Positions 14,595 to 22,806 of a stretch of 29,489 nucleotides of DNA are shown here, piece after piece. The DNA is from an uncultured Clostridia bacterium. Lineage in GTDB: Bacteria > Bacillota_A > Clostridia > Christensenellales > Borkfalkiaceae. Position 1 is the stretch's first letter. Each line of letters begins with the position of its first letter. The DNA is taken from assembly GCA_934292955.1 (NCBI GenBank), contig CAKQXZ010000025.1:1-29489 (forward strand), given 5' to 3'. The notes beneath the pieces were generated by a model. It searched no databases. It was not told where the DNA came from and was given only the letters and a program-made list of their open reading frames with translations. The position numbers and the translations under genes are program-made.

Positions 14595-16682
14595 ATGGTC
14601 GTAAACGAAAGCAAAATAACGGATATTGCGGTTTATACGCAAGCCGAAAAGATAATTAAGCAGTTATACGGCGAAAACGCTCGGTTCAGAGAAGGGCAGT
14701 ACGAAGCAATCGAAGCCGTAATGACTAAAAAAAGAGTGCTTGTCGTTCAGCGAACCGGCTGTGGAAAAAGTCTTGTGTATTTTGTATGCACTAAACTTAT
14801 GCGGCAAGAAAATCGTGGCACGACTTTGGTTGTAAGTCCGTTGCTTGTTCTTATGGACAACCAGATTCAGGCTGCCGAAAAAATGGGCTTGCGGTGCGAC
14901 GTACTCAACAGCAGCGTAAAAGATCGCAGAGCCGATATAATAGAATCGCTTAAGTCGGGCGAGTTGGATATCTTGTTTATAACTCCCGAAACTTTATTTT
15001 CCGAAGACGTTCAAAAGAATATAAAAGACATAAAAATAGGTTTGTTTGTAGTTGACGAAGCGCATTGTATATCCGACTGGGGGCATGATTTCCGTCTGGA
15101 ATACGGAAAATTAAAAGCAGTCGTATCTGCATTGCCTGCTAACGTTCCCGTTCTTGCGACTACGGCAACGGCAAACGATCGCGTCATAAACGATCTCGAA
15201 CAACAACTCGGCGGAAACGTTTACATATCAAGGGGACCGCTTACCAGATCGTCTTTAAGCATACAGGTGCTTGAATTGCCGAGCCGAATCGAAAGGTATG
15301 CATGGATACTGGAAAACATAAATAAACTATCGGGCAGCGGAATTATATATTGTTTAACGCAGCGTGACTGCGACTATCTTGCGGCTTTTCTGAAAGAAAA
15401 CGGCGTTTCGGCGGAAGCGTATTATTCGAAAAAATCGGCAGACGGCGAACAGGCAAACAAAGAGATAGAAGAACGTTTCAGAAAGAACGAAATTAAGGTA
15501 ATAGTTGCCACAATAAAGTTGGGAATGGGTTACGATAAAGGCGACATCGCATTTGTAATTCACTATCAGATGCCGCAAAACATTGTGTCGTATTATCAGC
15601 AAATCGGCAGAGCTGGAAGAAATATAGACAGAGCCTACGTCTTTTTAATGTTCGGAAAAGAAGACGAAGACATATTAAACTATTTTATCAATACGGCGTT
15701 TCCCACCGAAAAAGAAGCAGAAGACATAATGGGTTTTATAAAGAGCCGCGACGGAGTGAAATACGGTCAGATTTTATCCGCGTTGAACATAAGAAAACAG
15801 CGCGTTGAAAAGGCGTTGGACTTTTTGGTAAACGACGGTTTTGTAATGAAAGACAGGTCTGCTTATTATGCTTCGCCCAAGCCGTTTGTTTATAAAAAAG
15901 ACCATTACGACTCTGTTACGAAAATGCGGATAGCCGAAATGGAACAAATGAAATCGCTTGCGCGCACAAAGTCTTGTTACAGCAAATTCATAGTTAACTG
16001 TCTCGACGATCATTCTGCTTCCGACTGCGGCTGTTGCTCTAATTGTTTAAGCCATGAAATTTTGCCGTCGCGTCCGTCGTTGCAATATGTTCACATTGCC
16101 GAAAAATATATCAACGGATTGGTTATAGAAATCGAACCGCGAAAAATGTGGGTCTATTCCGATTGTACCGAATCGGGAAAAATACCCGTGCCCAATCAGA
16201 CGGGAATATGCATATCTAAATATGGTGACCCGGGATACGGCGAACTGGTAAAAAGGGATAAATACAGCAAAGATAAACGTTTTTGCAACGAGTTGGTTGG
16301 AAAGGGCGCAGAATTGCTTCGTTCCATTGTAAAGCAAAACGGAATAAAGTTTCTCACGTGTGTGCCGTCGCTTAGAAGCGATATAGTTCGTGACTATTCG
16401 GAGCGACTGGCTGACTCTTTAGGCTTAACGTTTATAGAGGTTTTAGAAAAACGCAGCGCAAAACAGCAAAAAGAAATGCAAAACAGCGAGCATCAATGCG
16501 GAAACGCGTTCAGGTCGTTTTATTTGGCTGAAAATGCGGTCGTACCCGAAAAGATTATATTGGTCGACGATATTGTCGATTCGCGCTGGACTCTTACCGT
16601 TTGCGGGCATCGTCTATGCGAGCAGGGCTGTAAAGAAGTGTATCCGTTCGCGCTGGCGGACAGCAGTCAAAAGGAGATATAA
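14595..16682 (+). CDS. RecQ-like helicase fused to a phosphoribosyltransferase-like domain
   Basis: The 695-residue protein has a complete RecQ superfamily 2 core: FREGQ at 31-35, TGCGKS at 54-59, DEAHCISDWGHDFR at 154-167, TTATAN at 189-194 and QQIGRAGR at 335-342. A cysteine cluster follows (C461, C469, C478, C480, C481, C484), the likely RecQ zinc site. No HRDC domain is seen. The last 180 residues instead resemble a type I phosphoribosyltransferase, with the PRPP-loop pattern LVDDIVDSRWTLT at 656-668; Arg-Trp take the place of the usual Gly. ComFC-type proteins are the closest idea. GGGGGA lies about 7 nt before the ATG, and a TATAAT box at 14514-14519 lacks a good -35. A DprA-like gene starts 1 nt after the stop. 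DNA unwinding is certain by family; the role of the PRTase part is unknown. Confidence 0.88.
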   Translation: MVVNESKITDIAVYTQAEKIIKQLYGENARFREGQYEAIEAVMTKKRVLVVQRTGCGKSLVYFVCTKLMRQENRGTTLVVSPLLVLMDNQIQAAEKMGLRCDVLNSSVKDRRADIIESLKSGELDILFITPETLFSEDVQKNIKDIKIGLFVVDEAHCISDWGHDFRLEYGKLKAVVSALPANVPVLATTATANDRVINDLEQQLGGNVYISRGPLTRSSLSIQVLELPSRIERYAWILENINKLSGSGIIYCLTQRDCDYLAAFLKENGVSAEAYYSKKSADGEQANKEIEERFRKNEIKVIVATIKLGMGYDKGDIAFVIHYQMPQNIVSYYQQIGRAGRNIDRAYVFLMFGKEDEDILNYFINTAFPTEKEAEDIMGFIKSRDGVKYGQILSALNIRKQRVEKALDFLVNDGFVMKDRSAYYASPKPFVYKKDHYDSVTKMRIAEMEQMKSLARTKSCYSKFIVNCLDDHSASDCGCCSNCLSHEILPSRPSLQYVHIAEKYINGLVIEIEPRKMWVYSDCTESGKIPVPNQTGICISKYGDPGYGELVKRDKYSKDKRFCNELVGKGAELLRSIVKQNGIKFLTCVPSLRSDIVRDYSERLADSLGLTFIEVLEKRSAKQQKEMQNSEHQCGNAFRSFYLAENAVVPEKIILVDDIVDSRWTLTVCGHRLCEQGCKEVYPFALADSSQKEI

Positions 16683-16683
16683 C

Positions 16684-17631
16684 ATGAATCCAAATTCAAA
16701 TGCGATATTCACTCTGTGCAGTCGGTTATGTGTGGGTGACGGTATAGCCCCCCTTGAACCGCAGGAATGGGGCGACTTGGCTATAAAACTCATAGTTTCA
16801 AAGCTGCAACCGGGGGATCTTCTTAATTTTTCGCGTGCGGATTTTAAGAACCAATTATTTTTATCCGACGAGTATATCGATCGTATTTCCGCGCTTATAG
16901 ACAGAAACGCAAGCCTTTCGTTCGAGTTGAGCAAACTTGAAAACATAGGCGTGACTGTTGTGACCCGCGCCGATAAAGAATACCCCGCAAAACTGAAATC
17001 CAAGTTAAACAATAATTGCCCGCCGATGTTTTATGTCGCGGGGGATCTGAAGCTGCTGAATTACAAATATGTCGGTTACGTCGGTTCGCGTACGGTTTCC
17101 GACGACGATATAGAATTTACCAGAAGCACTGTTTCAAAAACGACGGAGCGCGGGTTCGGCGTGGTATCGGGCGGCGCGCGCGGGGTAGATACGGCAGCCG
17201 AAGAGCAAGCGCTGGAATCGGGCGCGCGCGTAATAGAATATCTGTCCGATTCAATGATGAAAAAAATGAAAAAAAGCGCAGTTTCAAACGCTGTGGCAGA
17301 CGGAAAAATGTTACTTCTTTCGGTTGTTAAGCCTGACGCAGGTTTTAATGTCGGAATTGCGATGATGAGAAACAGATACATTTACGCTCAATCGTCGGGA
17401 ACGGTTGTAGTCCGTTCGGAATATAACAAAGGCGGAACATGGACGGGTGCCGCCGAAAATCTTAAATACGGCTGGTGTGCGGAATTTTGTCGCGATAAGC
17501 AGTCGTATCAAGGCAACAAAGCGCTGATTTCCAAGGGAGCTATTCCCGTTGACGAGAGTTGGGACGGCGACGTAGAAAAGGCGAAACCCGCTAACGCTAC
17601 GGTCGGCAAGCAAATTACGTTGTTTAATTAA
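16684..17631 (+). CDS. DprA/SLOG-family protein paired with the helicase
   Basis: The 315-residue protein has the DprA Rossmann-like fold: VGSR at 133-136, SGGARGVDTAA at 162-172, RNRYIYAQS at 229-237, GGTWTGA at 250-256 and NKALISKGA at 278-286. Standard DprA loads RecA onto incoming single-stranded DNA. The N-terminal 90 residues (CSRLCVGDGIAPLEPQEW...) differ from those of the competence protein. AAGGAGAT, inside the helicase gene end, serves the ATG, and the genes are separated by 1 nt, so the two proteins are surely co-produced. This is probably a second DprA-type protein dedicated to the helicase-PRTase partner, possibly sensing foreign single strands or a nucleotide. That role is inference. 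Confidence 0.85.
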   Translation: MNPNSNAIFTLCSRLCVGDGIAPLEPQEWGDLAIKLIVSKLQPGDLLNFSRADFKNQLFLSDEYIDRISALIDRNASLSFELSKLENIGVTVVTRADKEYPAKLKSKLNNNCPPMFYVAGDLKLLNYKYVGYVGSRTVSDDDIEFTRSTVSKTTERGFGVVSGGARGVDTAAEEQALESGARVIEYLSDSMMKKMKKSAVSNAVADGKMLLLSVVKPDAGFNVGIAMMRNRYIYAQSSGTVVVRSEYNKGGTWTGAAENLKYGWCAEFCRDKQSYQGNKALISKGAIPVDESWDGDVEKAKPANATVGKQITLFN

Positions 17632-17646
17632 AAACGCCGCGAATTT

Positions 17647-17671
17647 GCCGATAATCGACCTATAGCCCGAC
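17647..17671 (-). repeat. Dispersed short repeat, copy 5
   Basis: The exact core TATAGGTCGATTATC (17650-17664 on the - strand) sits between GTCGGGC and GGC. It begins 16 nt past the dprA-like stop and is inverted relative to copy 4 on the other side of the accessory region. Confidence 0.8.
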
Positions 17672-17721
17672 ATTTTGAAAGATTTCCTGCATATTTTTAA
17701 GCGGAAAACAAAAGGGGATAG

Positions 17722-17880
17722 AGTAATATCCGTCAGGCGTTTGGCGCAAATATTTCCACTTGGGATTTTGTTCTCAGTCAGGGTTCGGGCAACGCCGCGA
17801 TGTGTTTCTGGATGATAGCAAACGCAATCTGGGCGTTCAGACAACCCGCGCAACCCGAGCAAAACCAACTTACGGCATAA
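17722..17880 (+). pseudogene. Remnant of a small hydrophobic protein
   Basis: An open 52-codon frame after a TAG (17719-17721) reads like protein: it has WDFVLSQGSGNAAMCFWMIANAIWAFR split by no stop, of which GNAAMCFWMIANAIWAF is a likely membrane segment, then a polar tail ending PEQNQLTA. No ATG, GTG or TTG begins it, and AGGGG at 17714-17717 has no usual start at the right distance. It looks like the tail of a decayed gene next to the module boundary. Family unknown. Confidence 0.35.
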
Positions 17881-17921
17881 GCGGCGTATAAATATCAATA
17901 CATAAATTTAACAAAAAACGC

Positions 17922-17964
17922 AAAAACGGCGGCGAAACAGTATAATCGTCGTCGTTTTTATTTT
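17922..17964 (+). terminator. Terminator closing the accessory region
   Basis: AAAAACGGCGGCGA (17922-17935) pairs with TCGTCGTCGTTTTT (17946-17959) with two G-U pairs and a 10-nt loop. T residues follow the stem. Confidence 0.82.
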
Positions 17965-18013
17965 GCCAAAAAAGACCTTTTTCAAATTTTCACAAACTTT
18001 TTTGAAATAGGTA

Positions 18014-18042
18014 TTGACAAACGGTGTTTGTTGTGATACTAT
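18014..18042 (+). promoter_or_regulatory. Promoter of the LacI-family regulator gene
   Basis: TTGACA (18014-18019) and TACTAT (18037-18042) are 17 bp apart, with an extended -10 TGA. Transcription would start near 18049, just before operator 1, which implies self-repression. Confidence 0.8.
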
Positions 18043-18057
18043 CAAAGTACAAAGAAG

Positions 18058-18071
18058 TTTACTCGGGTAAA
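18058..18071 (+). promoter_or_regulatory. LacI-family operator 1
   Basis: TTTACTCGGGTAAA is a palindrome with a central CG, the usual LacI/CcpA/PurR-type layout. It lies about 10-20 nt past the predicted start of the regulator transcript. Confidence 0.8.
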
Positions 18072-18091
18072 TTTCTTTTAAGGGAGTTGAC

Positions 18092-19099
18092 ATGACGACA
18101 AGAAAAGACGTCGCGAAGTTGGCGGGCGTTTCGGTCGCTACGGTTTCCAACGTACTTTCGGGCAGGCTTACGGTATCAGATGAAAAAGCCGAGAGAGTGC
18201 GCGCCGCGGCAAAGCAACTTAATTATTTCCCCAACCACACGGCAAGAAGTCTTTCTTTGGGTTTGTCTTATCACATCGGCGTAGTTATTAACGAATTCAC
18301 CAATCCGTATCATATGGAAATAGTGCAGTATATCGGTAAATACGTCACTGCGCACGGCTTTATGATGACCGTGTTCGATTTTAAGGAAGGCGCGAACATC
18401 GTTTGCCGCTTTTTAGGTGAAAGGCAGTTCGACGCGCTTGTCAACTTTTCTTCAAACGTATACTCGCAGGAACTTCTCAATTCGCTGAAGAGCAGGGGAA
18501 CCATCTTAGTCAACTTTGCAAACGTAAGCGATATAGAAGTGCATCACGACGTTGTCGGCGCAATGCTTTGTTGCATGAAAAAACTGCAATCGCTCGGGCA
18601 TAAAAAAGTAGGTTATGTCAGCATAATCGATTCCTTGCGTTTTTATGCGGACGAAAGGGGTAAAACTTTTACCGGGCACCGCAAAGAGTTCGGCTTCGAC
18701 GAAAACGACGATTACATATTGTTCAACGAAAATCTCAACAGAGAATCGGGCGAAACAGGCTATGAGCTTACCAAACAACTGATGACCGCTCACCCCGAAA
18801 TCACCGCGCTGTTCGTAATGAACGACGTTGCTGCTTTCGGCGCTGTACGGGCATTAAAAGAGATGGGGCTTTCTTGTCCCGAAGATGTTTCGGTGATCGG
18901 TTGCGACGATATAATCATCTCGCGCGATTACGTTCCGTCGCTCAGCAGTATCTCTTTCGATAAAGAAGATTACGGCACCGAGATAGGCAGAAGAATTATT
19001 GACCGCATGCAGAACGGCGCCGATTATTCGTCCGACGTGTATGTGGTAAAAGCAAACGCCGTTTTCAGAGAAAGCGTCGGCGTAAACAGAAAGAAGTAA
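18092..19099 (+). CDS. LacI-family transcriptional regulator
   Basis: The 335-residue protein has an N-terminal helix-turn-helix TRKDVAKLAGVSVATVSNVL (3-22). The hinge helix follows at about 50, then a periplasmic-binding-like sugar-sensing domain (about 60-330) with SLGHKKVGYVS, ALFVMNDVAAFGAV and PEDVSVIGCDD. Such proteins leave DNA when they bind a sugar. Three matching operators are present: one at its own promoter and two in the gap before the sugar transporter genes. It most likely controls both itself and the transporter/surface-protein operon. GGGAG about 8 nt before the ATG supports the start. The effector is unknown, perhaps a manno- or gluco-oligosaccharide. Confidence 0.95.
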   Translation: MTTRKDVAKLAGVSVATVSNVLSGRLTVSDEKAERVRAAAKQLNYFPNHTARSLSLGLSYHIGVVINEFTNPYHMEIVQYIGKYVTAHGFMMTVFDFKEGANIVCRFLGERQFDALVNFSSNVYSQELLNSLKSRGTILVNFANVSDIEVHHDVVGAMLCCMKKLQSLGHKKVGYVSIIDSLRFYADERGKTFTGHRKEFGFDENDDYILFNENLNRESGETGYELTKQLMTAHPEITALFVMNDVAAFGAVRALKEMGLSCPEDVSVIGCDDIIISRDYVPSLSSISFDKEDYGTEIGRRIIDRMQNGADYSSDVYVVKANAVFRESVGVNRKK

Positions 19100-19152
19100 G
19101 ATAAGGGCAAAAAATTAAAGGGAAAATCGTTGAGTTTTTATTTTCCAACATA

Positions 19153-19166
19153 TTTACCCGCGTAAA
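19153..19166 (+). promoter_or_regulatory. LacI-family operator 2
   Basis: TTTACCCGCGTAAA has the same half-sites (TTTACnC/GnGTAAA) as operator 1 and is identical to operator 3. Confidence 0.8.
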
Positions 19167-19253
19167 TCACCAAAAACAGATAATTTTGTCAAGCATAGTC
19201 GTTCTGAAAAGTAAAAAAAAAGAAATTAAGCGACTTTAATTTTTTCCGTCGCA

Positions 19254-19267
19254 TTTACCCGCGTAAA
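19254..19267 (+). promoter_or_regulatory. LacI-family operator 3
   Basis: TTTACCCGCGTAAA lies 101 bp from operator 2; with AT on each side it extends to ATTTACCCGCGTAAAT. Two distant sites could allow DNA looping. Confidence 0.8.
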
Positions 19268-19577
19268 TTACGGTAAACAAGTACGGTTCGCGCAAAAACA
19301 AATGTATAAATCGCGCGCAAAATATCGTAAATGATTACGCGGCTAAGTAAAAACTTTGTTGTTGCCGATACTATTACGGTTAAAGGCTGTCGCGGTATAC
19401 AGAAGACAACGGGCGCATAAAACGCAACGTAAAAACAGAACGCAATGCCCCAGATAATACAAAATACAACGGCAAACAGAATATAAAATTAGGTAACAGG
19501 TGACGGGGAGTTAAAAACCCTTGATCCCTTAGCATAAATAAAAAAACAGAAAATATAAATTTCGGAGGATAAACACA

Positions 19578-20963
19578 ATGAAAAAAATACTTTGCGTGTT
19601 TTTGTCGGTACTGTTTATGATGAGTTTTTCCGCTTGCGGGAAAAAGAAAGACAGTTCCGTCAACAATGATTATGAAGTAAATCTTCATCCGGACACCGAA
19701 ACCACCGCTACTTTAAGAATTGCGGTCAACAATTACGAGTCCGAAATGAAGATAATTACCGATCTCGGAAATCTGCTCACGAAGAAATATCCTAACGTAA
19801 GAGTCAAGTTGGAGCCGTTTTCTCAGTCTATCAGTCAGCAGTATTCGTCGTGGTTCAACGCCGACAACATGCCCGACATACTTATCAACAACACGTTCGA
19901 TATGTTCACGCTGAGCGACAAAGGTATCCTTCTCGATCTCGACCCCTATCTGCAGGCTGAAAAAGAAGACCCCGAAAGCGATTTCGATATCAACGATTAT
20001 TATGAATCATATATCAAAATGGGTCAGGAAAAGTTTGACGGCGCTCAGTACATGATCCCGAGATCTGCCGACAGAGTAGTCTGCCACTACAATAAAGCGA
20101 TTTTCAAAGCTGCTGGCGTAGACATGAGCCTTGTTAAAAACGGCTGGACGTGGGACGATTTCTTCACGGTCTGCAAAACGCTTCGTAAATACTATGACGA
20201 CAACGGCAAAGAAGATTTTTATCTTCTCGACCCGTATTTCACATGGGAAGCCGTTTATAACCCCATTTTCGTGGCGCAGGGCGTTCAGTATTTCGATGAA
20301 AACGGCAAGGTTACGCTCAACAGCAACGCAACCGAAAACGCTCTTAAATTCATCAAGTCGCTCATAGATCAGCGCATCGCCGCTCCTATATCGGTAGAGC
20401 AGGCGGGCATGCAGGCTAACAAGGGTTGCATTCTTTTCCACTCTCAGGCGTCTTCCAACATAACGAGCAAACTTCAGGATTACTATAAAGGTCAGGCGGT
20501 AGACGAATTCTACGATGTCGTTACCATGCCCGTATTTAAGGGGAACGAAAAAATCGGCTGCGGCGCGGCGGGCTACTCGGTATACAGCGGCAGCGAAAAC
20601 AGAGATCTCGCATGGCAGTTCCTTAAAATTCTTCTTTCCAAAGAAGGTCAGAACGTTATGGCAGACAGCGGCGCGAACTACGTTCCCATAAGAAAAGATA
20701 TGGCTGACTACACAAATCCTGAAAACCATTGGGGCAAGGGCTTTGAAAAATGCAACATGTCGGCTTTCACCTATAACTGCGGCGCAGACGGTCAGCCCGA
20801 CTGGAACTGCTACACCACGTTTATCGCTCAGCAAAAGCCCAAACAGGCAACCAATATAAGCGATACGATATCCGGTCTTATTTCCACCTATTGTAACGGA
20901 ACGGACTACGCTGCGGCGATCAAGAGCTGCGTTAACAGCATAGAAAGATATATCCGTATGTAA
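19578..20963 (+). CDS. ABC transporter sugar-binding lipoprotein (CUT1 type)
   Basis: The 461-residue protein has a lipoprotein signal with lipobox FSAC and C20 as the lipidated residue. Mature sequence fits extracellular solute-binding family 1: an early strand ATLRIAVNNYES, MPDILINNTFDMFTLSDKGILLDLDPYL, and WQFLKILLSKEGQNVMADSGANYVPIRKD near the end. It captures a sugar or oligosaccharide outside the cell and passes it to the two permeases that follow. The next gene starts 10 nt after its stop. Ligand unknown; the aromatic-rich mature protein is typical for oligosaccharide binders. Confidence 0.93.
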   Translation: MKKILCVFLSVLFMMSFSACGKKKDSSVNNDYEVNLHPDTETTATLRIAVNNYESEMKIITDLGNLLTKKYPNVRVKLEPFSQSISQQYSSWFNADNMPDILINNTFDMFTLSDKGILLDLDPYLQAEKEDPESDFDINDYYESYIKMGQEKFDGAQYMIPRSADRVVCHYNKAIFKAAGVDMSLVKNGWTWDDFFTVCKTLRKYYDDNGKEDFYLLDPYFTWEAVYNPIFVAQGVQYFDENGKVTLNSNATENALKFIKSLIDQRIAAPISVEQAGMQANKGCILFHSQASSNITSKLQDYYKGQAVDEFYDVVTMPVFKGNEKIGCGAAGYSVYSGSENRDLAWQFLKILLSKEGQNVMADSGANYVPIRKDMADYTNPENHWGKGFEKCNMSAFTYNCGADGQPDWNCYTTFIAQQKPKQATNISDTISGLISTYCNGTDYAAAIKSCVNSIERYIRM

Positions 20964-20973
20964 GGAAAAGCAG

Positions 20974-21918
20974 ATGAATAATTCGAACATTGTTCAGAAC
21001 AACAGCGAACTTCACAGAAAAAACAAAGTCAGAAGAGAATGGCGAAAGTTTTTCACGGGAGTATTGTTCGCGTCGCCCGTCATAATTGGCGTTCTCTTGT
21101 TCACCTATTATCCGGCGGTGCAGTCGCTATATTACAGTTTTACAAACTACGATATGTTCACGCAGCAGGACTTTGTGTGGTTTGATAACTATGTAATGAT
21201 ATTTACTCTCGACCCCGACACCTGGAAAGTCATATCCAACACGCTGATTTACGCAGGCGTGTCCGTACCGCTCAATCTTGTTCTCGGTTTTCTGCTCGCT
21301 CAGGCGGCAAACTTCAAATTAAAAGGTATAACCGTTTACAGAACGTTGTTCTATCTGCCTGTAATAATACCTTCCGTAGCAAGCGGACTGTTGTTTATGG
21401 ATATGTTTCAGGTAGGTCCTTCGGGTATATTGAATAACATACTCAAAACGGTCGGTCTGCCCGAATTTACATGGTTCAGCAGTACGAAAACCGCTCTTGC
21501 GTCCTTCATATTTATGAACGTATGGAATGTAGGCGGCGGCATGATTATTTGGCTTTCGTGTTTCAAGCAGATCCCCGCAACGTTGTACGAAGCGGCTGAA
21601 CTTGACGGCGCGAACGCGTGGCACAAACTGGTCAACATAACCATTCCTATGTCCACGCCGATTATATTCTACAATCTGATAACTGGCATAATCGGTTCGT
21701 TGCAGGTAAGTTCTTCGCTTATCGTCGGCGGAAGCAGCGGTAAGGGGTTAGATAACTCTCTGTACTTTATAGCGGTAAAAATATATAACGAAGCGTTCAA
21801 GTCGATGAGCATGGGCTACGCCAGCGCGTTTGCATGGGTACTCTTCCTGTTCATAGCGGTGCTTACCGTTCTTATATTCAAACGCTCGAAATGGGTATTT
21901 TACGGGGGTGAAGACTGA
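20974..21918 (+). CDS. ABC sugar transporter permease 1 (MalF/UgpA type)
   Basis: The 314-residue membrane protein has about six transmembrane segments and the ATPase-docking EAA loop EAAELDGANAWHKLVNITIP. WFDNYVMIFT near 65-75 and the SLYYSFTNYDM stretch are typical of the first permease of CUT1 importers. AAGGA is about 8 nt before the ATG. Its stop shares one base with the next start (TGATG). The operon encodes no ATP-binding subunit, so a shared MsmK/MsmX-like ATPase elsewhere probably drives it. Confidence 0.94.
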   Translation: MNNSNIVQNNSELHRKNKVRREWRKFFTGVLFASPVIIGVLLFTYYPAVQSLYYSFTNYDMFTQQDFVWFDNYVMIFTLDPDTWKVISNTLIYAGVSVPLNLVLGFLLAQAANFKLKGITVYRTLFYLPVIIPSVASGLLFMDMFQVGPSGILNNILKTVGLPEFTWFSSTKTALASFIFMNVWNVGGGMIIWLSCFKQIPATLYEAAELDGANAWHKLVNITIPMSTPIIFYNLITGIIGSLQVSSSLIVGGSSGKGLDNSLYFIAVKIYNEAFKSMSMGYASAFAWVLFLFIAVLTVLIFKRSKWVFYGGED

Positions 21919-22793
21919 TGACCGACGTTATGAAAGATTCCCGTAAGGTTAACGGCGAAGGCAAAGCCAAAGCGTATTCCGTTGTCATCAAGGTAATACA
22001 GTATATCGTACTCACCGTTATAGCGATATTTCTCGCTTTCCCGTTCTTTCTGCTTGTATCCCGTTCGTTTATGAGCGAAACGGATATCAACGCGGCAAGA
22101 ATAATCCCGTCGAAAATCATTTTCGATAACTATGTAACGATTTTTTCGAAAAACAACTACATGCTGTACACCTGGAACACCTTAAAGGTGGTCGGGTGCA
22201 ACATGATACTCGTACCGGTATCGGCTTCGCTTTGCGCATACGCTTTTTCAAGGCTTCAGTGGAAGGGCAGAGAGTTTGTTTTCTCCTGCGTGCTTTCCAC
22301 CATAATGATCCCCGGAACGGTTCTGCAGATACCTTTGTACGTTATGTTTTACGACTTCGATTGGCTCGGCTCGCTTAAACCGCTTATAATTCCCGCGGCT
22401 TTCGGCGGCGGCGCAATCAACATCTTTCTGCTCCGTCAGTTTATGCGCGGTATTCCCAAAGAAATGGACGAAGCCGCCATTATCGACGGCGCGGGCGTAT
22501 TCAGAAGATATCTGCTCGTTCTTCCGCTTTGTTCGCCGATACTCATCTATATAGTAGTAGGCGTTTTTGCGGGCGGCTGGAGCGATTTCTTCGGACCTTT
22601 GGTATATCTTACCCAACGCGAAACCTACACTTTGGCGGTTATCATTTATCAGGATTCGCTTGCAAGCGATTTATCGGGCGCGAATCTAAAAATGGCGGCG
22701 GGCGCGTTTATGGCGTTCTTCCCCGCGTTACTGTTCGTTCTTTATCAGCGCAAACTCGTAGACGGAATTATGGTCGGCGCGGTTAAAGGATAA
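21918..22793 (+). CDS. ABC sugar transporter permease 2 (MalG/UgpE type)
   Basis: The 291-residue protein has six transmembrane segments and the EAA loop DEAAIIDGAGVFRRYLLVLP. Early FPFFLLVSRSFMSE and the central YAFSRLQWKGRE are typical of the second CUT1 permease. Start and stop overlap with permease 1 (1 nt) gives coupled translation and a 1:1 heterodimer. It precedes the large surface protein by 54 nt, with a short hairpin between. Confidence 0.94.
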   Translation: MTDVMKDSRKVNGEGKAKAYSVVIKVIQYIVLTVIAIFLAFPFFLLVSRSFMSETDINAARIIPSKIIFDNYVTIFSKNNYMLYTWNTLKVVGCNMILVPVSASLCAYAFSRLQWKGREFVFSCVLSTIMIPGTVLQIPLYVMFYDFDWLGSLKPLIIPAAFGGGAINIFLLRQFMRGIPKEMDEAAIIDGAGVFRRYLLVLPLCSPILIYIVVGVFAGGWSDFFGPLVYLTQRETYTLAVIIYQDSLASDLSGANLKMAAGAFMAFFPALLFVLYQRKLVDGIMVGAVKG

Positions 22794-22806
22794 CGCATCG
22801 AATATT

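Larger units (their letters stand above)
19100..19577 (+). promoter_or_regulatory. Control region between the LacI-type gene and the transporter operon
   Basis: This 478-bp AT-rich gap holds operators 2 and 3 and no gene. A TATAAA box at 19305-19310, 37 bp past operator 3, is a possible -10, but no good -35 goes with it, so the promoter is not placed firmly. The weak stem GGAAAAT/ATTTTCC (19121-19127 and 19140-19146) lacks a following T run. CGGAGGAT just before 19578 is the ribosome site. Confidence 0.6.

Noticed and set aside
16534..16683. Earlier start for the DprA-like gene inside the helicase gene
   Set aside because: AAGGAGAT is placed exactly for ATG 16684, and the extra residues are just the helicase sequence in another frame.
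13443..18000. A far-right att copy of the tRNA-Leu 3' end marking a larger island
   Set aside because: I found no third copy of the 23-bp repeat to the right, and no integrase gene in the window, so the direct repeats bracket only 208 bp.
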